From NCBI GenBank assembly GCA_031273365.1, contig JAISSA010000012.1:1-9894 (forward strand): a stretch of DNA of 9,894 bases, written 5' to 3'. Numbering within the stretch: the stretch's first letter is position 1; each line of letters starts with the position of its first letter. The position numbers were made by a program, and so were the translations under genes. The notes under the pieces are model-generated. The model was not told the DNA's origin. It did no database searches and saw only the letters and a list, made by a program, of their open reading frames with translations. Source of the stretch: Synergistaceae bacterium (GTDB lineage: Bacteria; Synergistota; Synergistia; Synergistales; Aminobacteriaceae). This document shows positions 5,668 to 9,894 of the stretch, piece by piece.

Positions 5668-6824
5668 TCCTCGTTCATTGCGCCTTGCAGCGCATCGTCC
5701 AGTTTTTTCATAAATCCGTCGAAGTCGACGTCTCCCGACGCCGAGCCGAAAAAGGCGACGCCGTCGTACAGGGAAATGCCTCCGGTGAAGCCCTCCGTCA
5801 GCTCCTGAAGGCGGGAGTCGAAGGACGCCAGCTTGCCCGCGACCTCCCGCGCCATGTCAGGCGACGTTTCGGGCATCGCCACGAGAACGTCGCGCGGGCC
5901 GACCAGGCAGGAGATGTCGGAGGCCCTGATATTGGCGCGAACGAAACGGCACCAGGCGTTGAAGATCTCGTCTTCCTTCTCCGGCTGCTCCATCTCCCCG
6001 CCGCCGGGGGTAAAAACCATGCGCAGCAGCACGGCCGACATCGGACGCTGGTAGCGGCGGGTGCGGTACAGCTCCCTTGTGACGCTTTTGACGGCATACG
6101 TTCGGGTGAAGAGCGTGGTGGCAGGGTCGATGAAGGCGTCGTCGCTCTCGAAGTTCGACGACAGGGTGACCACAACGGGACTCTCCTGCACCTCTTCGAG
6201 GCGAAAACAATGTTTGCCGCCCTCCATGGGGGTCTGCAGGATGCGCCAGGTCTTCCCCGCCAGCTCGACGCTTTCGCGGTCCAGAGGCAAAAGAAACGTG
6301 ATCTTCTGCCTTTCCAGCCGCTCCCGCCTCATGCCCGTAATCCGCAGCAGCGCGTCGCTGGCGAAAAGGATCGTGCCCTCGCCGTCCGTCATCGCGAGGG
6401 GCAGAGGCAGAGAGGAGAGTTCCGCCGCCGTCTCGCCGCCCGCCCCATGGAACACGACGCGGGAGCGGCGGTAATACAGCGCCGTCAGGACGACGGCGCC
6501 GCAGACCGTCATGGTCACTCCGACCCACTGAAGCATCCGCGCCCCCGCGTGAAGCGACAGGGGGCTCAGCAAAAGACCCTGGGCGATGAACTGTGCGGGC
6601 AGCAGTCCGCTGAAAAACCGCTGGTGGATGAAAATGCCGTAAAGAACGGTCAAAATGACGAACAACAGCCCCGTCAGGCCCCACAGCGCCGGATCCACCG
6701 GGACACGCACGTCGCCGCTCAGCAGGTTGACGACAACGATCGTCGCCAGCGCGGTAAACGGTGGCAGAAAAAGCCAGCGAACGGAAACGTCCTGCGTGGA
6801 GAAATCGCTGTTGACGCCGCTCAT
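5664..6824 (-). CDS. Membrane sensor protein: four TM helices, PAS-like domain, degenerate GGDEF domain
   Basis: This encodes 386 residues from the ATG at 6824, which follows GGAGGAG with 9-nt spacing and overlaps the stop of a small upstream ORF (ATGA). A frame open to 6974 would add a repeat-encoded stretch but lacks a ribosome-binding site. Four hydrophobic helices lie at about 16-34, 47-66, 72-90 and 98-118. A PAS-like segment follows (about 138-210: LPLAMTDGEGTILFASDALL, then ITGM). The C-terminus (about 232-382) reads like a GGDEF fold: a DxxTTLFTRTY entry in place of DxLTGLxNR, RYQRPMSAVLLRMVF, then SDISCLVGPRDVLVAMPETS where active enzymes have RxGGDEFxxLLPxT. GGDEF is replaced by GPRDV and the metal-binding Asp of the first strand is not evident, so cyclic-di-GMP synthesis is very unlikely. 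A sensory or scaffold role is inferred. The phosphoesterase gene is coupled downstream. Confidence 0.8.
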   Translation of the reverse strand: MSGVNSDFSTQDVSVRWLFLPPFTALATIVVVNLLSGDVRVPVDPALWGLTGLLFVILTVLYGIFIHQRFFSGLLPAQFIAQGLLLSPLSLHAGARMLQWVGVTMTVCGAVVLTALYYRRSRVVFHGAGGETAAELSSLPLPLAMTDGEGTILFASDALLRITGMRRERLERQKITFLLPLDRESVELAGKTWRILQTPMEGGKHCFRLEEVQESPVVVTLSSNFESDDAFIDPATTLFTRTYAVKSVTRELYRTRRYQRPMSAVLLRMVFTPGGGEMEQPEKEDEIFNAWCRFVRANIRASDISCLVGPRDVLVAMPETSPDMAREVAGKLASFDSRLQELTEGFTGGISLYDGVAFFGSASGDVDFDGFMKKLDDALQGAMNEE

Positions 6825-6934
6825 AACCGGCGCTCCTCCGGCAGGTTCCGTTGCTTCCATATCAGATTCCGTCGCCTCCATATCCGTTGCCTCCATATAA
6901 GAAAAAGACGCAGCCGAAAGAAAATTGAACGCAT
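6821..6934 (-). CDS. Small Arg/Trp-rich ORF coupled to the sensor gene (possible leader peptide)
   Basis: This is a 37-residue ORF from the ATG at 6934 (MRSIFFRLRLFLIW...) to a TGA that overlaps the sensor-gene ATG. GGGGAGG stands 8 nt before the start, one of the best ribosome-binding sites in the window. The first half is hydrophobic and basic. The second half is built from repeats IWRQR, IWRRRNL and IWKQRNL, ending PEERRL. The product could be a membrane-active or regulatory micropeptide, or simply a translated leader that delivers ribosomes to the sensor start. In-frame starts further upstream (7009, 6994) lack ribosome-binding sites. I recognise no family. The strong initiation site and 4-nt overlap are the support; the product itself is unproven. 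Confidence 0.5.
   Translation of the reverse strand: MRSIFFRLRLFLIWRQRIWRRRNLIWKQRNLPEERRL
6842..6898 (-). repeat. Tandem repeat inside the small ORF (units 15, 21, 21 nt)
   Basis: Read on the minus strand, ATATGGAGGCAACGG (6884-6898) is followed by two 21-nt units that begin ATATGGAGGCGACGG (6863-6883) and ATATGGAAGCAACGG (6842-6862). The small-ORF frame reads IWRQR/IWRRRNL/IWKQRNL; the sensor-gene frame reads MEAT repeats. Unit lengths are multiples of three, so copy-number change keeps both frames open. Confidence 0.8.
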
Positions 6935-7042
6935 GAAAATATCCTCCCCAGCGAATTCGGCGAAAGCCCCACATATAATAAATAATGATACCATCTTTTT
7001 AATGTCCATCACTTGCAATGTCCGGAACTTACGGCCAAAACG

Positions 7043-7103
7043 CCAGGACCGCGGGGCGCCGCCCCACACCCCGCAGGGGACGTAGTCCCCTGACCCCGTT
7101 AAT
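7043..7103 (+). repeat. GC-rich interspersed repeat, copy 1
   Basis: It starts CCAGGACCGCGGGGC, continues GCCCCACACCCCGCA, and ends GTCCCCTGACCCCGTTAAT. The same blocks occur in inverted orientation at 9443-9508. Two mutually exclusive hairpins can form: an inner GGGGC/GCCCC stem and an outer GCGGGG/CCCCGC stem. A GGGGAC/GTCCCC pair sits just downstream (7076-7090). It could serve as a terminator-like or small mobile palindromic element; no coding content. Confidence 0.75.
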
Positions 7104-7140
7104 AAAATACTCTTTTTAAAATACTCTTTTTAAAATACTC
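7104..7140 (+). repeat. 14-bp tandem repeat
   Basis: AAAATACTC recurs at 7104-7112, 7118-7126 and 7132-7140, separated by TTTTT, giving an exact 14-bp period. It directly abuts the end of the GC-rich repeat. The T-runs after that GC-rich palindrome could supply the U-tract of a rightward terminator. Confidence 0.85.
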
Positions 7141-7222
7141 CTTTGATTTTGAGGGCCCCATGGAGTAACATCGTGCCCGAATCTGCCCGATATTAATTTG
7201 TAAAGGGCCGGGAGTGTAGATT

Positions 7223-7251
7223 TTGACAAAATTTTTGGTTTTACTTCTGAT
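7223..7251 (+). promoter_or_regulatory. Probable promoter of the DUF255 gene
   Basis: A perfect -35 TTGACA (7223-7228) is followed after 17 nt by TCTGAT (7246-7251), a 4/6 match to TATAAT, in an AT-rich patch. Transcription would leave a leader of about 105 nt before the GTG start. The -10 is the weak part. Confidence 0.5.
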
Positions 7252-7291
7252 TTTCGATCACGACATGACCCTGGTGGTCAGCCGCACACGC

Positions 7292-7332
7292 GGGGGAGGG
7301 GAATAAAATTACGGGAGGATACATAAAGGAGA
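7292..7332 (+). promoter_or_regulatory. Three Shine-Dalgarno-like runs without a matching canonical start
   Basis: GGGGGAGGGG (7292-7301), GGGAGGA (7313-7319) and AAAGGAGA (7325-7332) precede the DUF255 gene, yet no in-frame ATG, GTG or TTG lies within 5-12 nt of any of them. The first canonical start is GTG at 7365, 33 nt beyond the last. The frame is open back to 7269 and includes ATT at 7308 and ATA at 7323 at plausible distances. Confidence 0.4.
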
Positions 7333-7364
7333 CAACACGAAGCGCCGCCGCCGGGCCCGGAAAC

Positions 7365-9374
7365 GTGCCTGCCGGCGAGAACAGGCTCGTGAACGAAAAA
7401 AGCCCCTATCTTCTCCGGCATTCCCGGGATCCGGTGAACTGGTATCCGTGGGGAAAGGAGGCCTTTGACGCCGCGGAGGCGGAGAATCGGCCCATCTTTC
7501 TGTTGATAGGCGGTTCGTCTTCCCGCTGGTGTCGCGTCATGGATCGGGAGTGCTTCAACGACCGGGAGGTCGCCGCCCTTCTGAACGACACCTGCATCTC
7601 GATCAGGGTGGACCGGGAAGAAAGACCCGACCTCAGCGATCTTTTTACGGAAACCTGCCGTATCCAGAACGGCAGCGGAGGCTGGCCCCTCAACCTTTTT
7701 CTGACGCCGAAGGGAGAGCCCTTTTTCGCCGCGACCTTCCTGCCGAAGCGATCGACGGGCCAGGTTCCGGGGCTCGCGGACATCATTCCCCGCGTAAAAT
7801 GGCTGTGGCTGATGCAGAAAGAAGACGTCCTGCGCGGCGCTAAAACCCTGACGGACACGCTTTCGACGAAAATGGACTTCGTCCCCGGCGGTCAGATCGG
7901 AACGCTTCAGGCCCGAAACGTCCTGAAGGAACTTCAAAGGATGTACGATCCGATGCATGGCGGGTTTAACCCCGCTCCAAAACAGCTCTGCGTTCCGAGG
8001 CTGATTTTTCTTCTGGAGTACGCCAGGGGCGCTGCTAACGGCGATCGGGACGAGGCCTTCGCGATGGTCGACACGACGCTGCGTAAAATATGGAGCGGCG
8101 CCGTCCACGACCACCTGGGCGGCGGCTGCGCAAACTCCCTGGCGGACAGGCAGTGGATGACGCCGCACTTCGAGAAGACGCTCCGCGATCAGGCGCTGCT
8201 GCTGTGGACGGTGGCGACCGCGCACGAGCTTCGGCCGGACGAATTTTTCCGTCGCTTTGCCGAGGATATCGCGACCTGCGTCATCCGCGACTTCACCTCG
8301 CCGGAATCCTGCTTTCTGACGTCCCTCGACGCCGATGACGATGGAGAGGGGGACGGAGAACGATACTACCTCTGGACGGAGGAGGAAATTCGCGCGGCCC
8401 TGCCGCCGGGCGACTCCGGCATTTTCTGCGCGGCCTGCGCCATCCTGCCGGGCGGAAACTTCCGCAACGAGCTGTCGGGCGTCAGCATGGGGCAAAACGT
8501 GCTGTACGAGGCGCTTCCCGTCAACGAGCTCGCGAGGCGCTATGGCGTTCGCGCTCCCGAGGTGACCATACGCCTGGAGAACGACAGGCGGGCGCTGTTC
8601 GAGGCCCGAAGCCGCCGCCCTGCCCCGTCTCTCGACGACAAAGTCCTGATGGACTGGAACGGCCTCATGATCGGGGCGCTGGCGCGCGCGGGGCGCGTCT
8701 TCGAGAAGAAGGAATGGCTGCTGACCGCGGAGCGCGCGGCGCTTTTCCTGCAAAAAGCCCTGGTGGACCCCAAAGGCGAATGGCGTCGCCGCTACCGCGC
8801 CAAAGAGGCGGCCATCCCGGCGCTTCCGGGCGACTATGCCGCCATGATGTGGGGCGTGATGGAGCTCTACGCGACAGCGACGACGGAGAGGCAGAAAAAG
8901 GACTGGGCAAAGTACGCCGCGGACCTGGCCGCCGCGCTGGAGGCGAATTATTGGGACGAGCCCTGCGGCGGGCTGTTTCTGTCGCGCGTGGACGAGCCGC
9001 ACATTTTCCTCCGGCGCAAATCCGCCGAGGACGGCGTCGGCCCCTCGGCGAACGGCATGGCGATGATGGCGTACATCGCCATGGGCAGGGAGCTGGAGGA
9101 GCCGCAATACACGGAGAAGGCCAGGGCGATCGAGACCTGCTTCGCGCGCATCGCCGCCCTGCGGCCGATAGAACATATTTCCATCGTCGCCGCGTCCCTG
9201 CGATTCCGGGACGAAAAAGTCAAAGACCCCAATATAGAGCCCGACGATGACAAAGACGCGAAAAAGGACGCGAAGAACGAGGCCCCGAGCGTCGATGATC
9301 GCAAAGACCGGAGAGAATACAGGCCTCAGAGAGAACGCAGGCCCCCAAGGGACGTGATGAGGCGAACGAGGTAA
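7365..9374 (+). CDS. DUF255/YyaL-family protein, thioredoxin-like plus six-hairpin glycosidase-like domain, atypical
   Basis: This encodes 669 residues from the GTG at 7365, chosen because family members start just before NRL..ESPYLLxHxxxPVDWYPWG, seen here as ENRLVNEKSPYLLRHSRDPV then NWYPWG. The N-terminal thioredoxin-like domain has RVDREERPDL (81-90), GGWPLNLFLTP (105-115) and FAATFLP (121-127). The family's STCHWCHVM signature is here SSSRWCRVM (51-59): the first cysteine is Ser53 and both histidines are Arg, so CxxC redox chemistry is lost. The (alpha/alpha)6 domain follows, with DPMHGGF..APKQLCVPRL, DHLGGGC, HFEKTL, SLDADDDGEGDGERYYLWTEEE, DDKVLMDWNGLMIGAL and the GPSANGMAMMAY region. 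Relatives (B. subtilis YyaL, human SPATA20) continue about 80-100 residues further. Here the homology stops near residue 615 and is replaced by a charged Asp/Lys- then Arg-rich tail. It is a single-gene unit between two inverted GC-rich repeats. Cytoplasmic; function unknown. Confidence 0.92.
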   Translation: MPAGENRLVNEKSPYLLRHSRDPVNWYPWGKEAFDAAEAENRPIFLLIGGSSSRWCRVMDRECFNDREVAALLNDTCISIRVDREERPDLSDLFTETCRIQNGSGGWPLNLFLTPKGEPFFAATFLPKRSTGQVPGLADIIPRVKWLWLMQKEDVLRGAKTLTDTLSTKMDFVPGGQIGTLQARNVLKELQRMYDPMHGGFNPAPKQLCVPRLIFLLEYARGAANGDRDEAFAMVDTTLRKIWSGAVHDHLGGGCANSLADRQWMTPHFEKTLRDQALLLWTVATAHELRPDEFFRRFAEDIATCVIRDFTSPESCFLTSLDADDDGEGDGERYYLWTEEEIRAALPPGDSGIFCAACAILPGGNFRNELSGVSMGQNVLYEALPVNELARRYGVRAPEVTIRLENDRRALFEARSRRPAPSLDDKVLMDWNGLMIGALARAGRVFEKKEWLLTAERAALFLQKALVDPKGEWRRRYRAKEAAIPALPGDYAAMMWGVMELYATATTERQKKDWAKYAADLAAALEANYWDEPCGGLFLSRVDEPHIFLRRKSAEDGVGPSANGMAMMAYIAMGRELEEPQYTEKARAIETCFARIAALRPIEHISIVAASLRFRDEKVKDPNIEPDDDKDAKKDAKNEAPSVDDRKDRREYRPQRERRPPRDVMRRTR

Positions 9375-9442
9375 AAGATAAGGTAAACCTCGCCTCCGGG
9401 CCTGAAGGGTTTCACAGGTAATGCCGACAGGAACCGAGAAAA

Positions 9443-9508
9443 ATTAACGGGGTCAGGGGACTGGGAAAAAATCCACTGCGGGGTGTGGGGCGGAGCCCCG
9501 CGGTCTGG
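9443..9508 (-). repeat. GC-rich interspersed repeat, copy 2 (inverted)
   Basis: On the minus strand it reads CCAGACCGCGGGGC, CCGCCCCACACCCCGCA, then GTCCCCTGACCCCGTTAAT, matching copy 1 at 7043-7103. The segment between the two conserved blocks differs (TGGATTTTTTCCCA here). GGGGC/GCCCC and GCGGGG/CCCCGC stems are both possible. It lies 68 nt after the DUF255 stop and could act as its terminator. Confidence 0.75.
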
Positions 9509-9518
9509 ACTTAACCTG

Positions 9519-9547
9519 TTGACATTGGTTACACGGGGTATTAATGT
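9519..9547 (+). promoter_or_regulatory. Candidate promoter for the secreted-protein gene
   Basis: TTGACA (9519-9524) is a perfect -35. The 14-17 nt downstream offer TATTAA/TAATGT (9539-9547), none of which is a good -10 at ideal spacing. The patch is AT-rich and lies 40-70 nt before the start codon, so a promoter here is plausible but not well defined. Confidence 0.35.
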
Positions 9548-9589
9548 CCATAATTTTATTCATGATTCTGAACAGGGAGGTTTTTTGAT

Positions 9590-9894
9590 GTGAGGAAGAC
9601 CCGGGGAATGATCCAAAAAACGATCTTATCGGCAGTGCTGCTGGTGATGTCGGCGTCGGCGGGGGAGGCGGACTACCAGTTCGACGACCTGTACGGCCCC
9701 AGCGGCGTCGAAGCGCAATGGATGGTGGTGGAGGGCGAGAATATGGACACGGGAGGGGACTCGACGAAGAGGGCCCCGATCGACGCCGAGGGGAACCTCG
9801 TGCTGTCGAGGCAGTACGTTCGCGTTTCCAACGGAAGGGGGCTGCCTCCGTCCCCCAACGGCGAGGGCTGGCCCATTCACACGATGTTTCTGGT
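9590..9894 (+). CDS. Secreted protein with signal peptide, family unknown (3'-truncated by window end)
   Basis: The frame is open from GTG 9590 to the window edge (101 codons and two bases). CAGGGAGG (9573-9580) stands 9 nt before the GTG. A second start, ATG 9608 (MIQKTILSAV), has GAGGAAG upstream at similar distance, so either could be used. The N-terminus is a textbook signal peptide: basic MRKTRGMIQK, hydrophobic TILSAVLLVMSASA, then a likely signal-peptidase I site after ASA or AGEA. There is no lipobox cysteine. The visible mature part begins DYQFDDLYGPSGVEAQWMVV, is rich in Gly, Asp and Glu, and includes DAEGNLVLSRQYVRVS and GEGWPIHTMFLV. I do not recognise the family. An ATG-TGA start-stop pair (9588-9593) overlaps the GTG at 7 nt from the ribosome-binding site. 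Confidence 0.72.
   Translation, partial: MRKTRGMIQKTILSAVLLVMSASAGEADYQFDDLYGPSGVEAQWMVVEGENMDTGGDSTKRAPIDAEGNLVLSRQYVRVSNGRGLPPSPNGEGWPIHTMFL

Larger units (their letters stand above)
6935..7364. other. 430-nt intergenic region between divergent operons
   Basis: No convincing gene of more than a few codons lies here. From left to right it holds an AT-rich leader for the minus-strand sensor operon (about 6970-7010, with several TATTAT-like boxes but no clear -35) and a GC-rich interspersed repeat (7043-7103). Next come a 14-bp tandem repeat (7104-7140) and a TGCCCGA direct repeat with 10-bp period (7174-7180 and 7184-7190, one helical turn, a possible operator). A probable rightward promoter (7223-7251) follows, then a leader with three purine-rich Shine-Dalgarno-like runs before the DUF255 gene. 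A 13-codon ORF at 7265-7306 has no ribosome-binding site and is not called. Confidence 0.6.

Noticed and set aside
4696..5808. 370-codon plus-strand frame opposite the metallophosphoesterase
   Set aside because: The opposite strand has all metallophosphoesterase motifs; this frame has no domain pattern and is rich in Arg, Pro, His and Asp, as expected for a shadow.
6824..6974. N-terminal extension of the sensor protein containing MEAT repeats
   Set aside because: No ribosome-binding site precedes the starts at 6974 or 6896, whereas GGAGGAG is well placed for ATG 6824. Kept only as the alternative frame of the tandem repeat.
5643..7085. 480-codon plus-strand frame opposite the sensor gene
   Set aside because: Composition is shadow-like, and the minus strand carries TM helices, PAS-like and GGDEF-like segments with well-placed ribosome-binding sites.
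7265..7306. 13-codon ORF (MTLVVSRTRGGGE) in the DUF255 leader
   Set aside because: No ribosome-binding site upstream and no coupling to the next gene; chance occurrence is sufficient.
7278..9176. 632-codon open frame antisense to the DUF255 gene
   Set aside because: It lies wholly opposite a well-supported gene, has low-complexity Arg/Pro/Gly/His composition typical of reverse-strand reading of GC-rich codons, and shows no ribosome-binding site or recognisable motif.

Overview
The window is GC-rich bacterial chromosome. Its intergenic stretches are clearly more AT-rich, and its ribosome-binding sites are strong (GAGGTG, AGGAGGTG, GGAGG types). Nine substantial protein genes plus one small coupled ORF can be supported. 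I saw no tRNA, rRNA, CRISPR array, transposase or phage structural gene. The style of the HU protein, the codon use and the GC-rich interspersed repeat would fit an anaerobic Gram-negative-type bacterium such as a member of the Synergistota. That placement is an impression from pattern, not something the sequence proves.

Left block (about 92-1487, minus strand). Transcription runs from an HU/IHF-type nucleoid protein into a small DNA-binding protein with an apparent ribbon-helix-helix N-terminus and a serine-recombinase-like C-terminal helix-turn-helix. That gene is followed after 10 nt by a small two-helix membrane protein. HU has a good extended -10 promoter in the AT-rich divergent intergenic region (1488-1664).

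Middle plus-strand block (1665-3595). A SpoIIM/DUF95-like membrane protein overlaps by ATGA an RDD-family membrane protein that carries a long cytoplasmic C-terminal helical region. In many genomes this pair sits with a MoxR AAA+ ATPase and DUF58 proteins; no such partner is in this window.

Middle minus-strand block (3649-6934). Reading leftward it holds a 37-residue Arg/Trp-rich small ORF, a four-TM PAS plus degenerate-GGDEF sensor protein, a TM-anchored YkuE/YaeI-type metallophosphoesterase and, after a hairpin and a separate -10 box, a polytopic membrane protein resembling the GPDPase membrane-domain family. The first three are linked by 4-nt start/stop overlaps, so translational coupling is likely.

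Right block (6935-9894). A 430-nt intergenic region with a GC-rich interspersed repeat, a 14-bp tandem repeat and a probable promoter leads into a DUF255/YyaL-family protein (thioredoxin-like domain plus six-hairpin glycosidase-like domain). In this protein the signature CxxC has become SxxC and the usual C-terminus is replaced by a charged tail. A second, inverted copy of the GC-rich repeat follows it. The window ends inside a gene for a secreted protein with a clear signal peptide and no family I recognise.

Most notable for follow-up: a tandem repeat that encodes an Arg/Trp-rich leader peptide coupled to the sensor protein, degenerate versions of two normally catalytic domains (GGDEF, CxxC), and the apparent RHH/recombinase-tail fusion beside HU.
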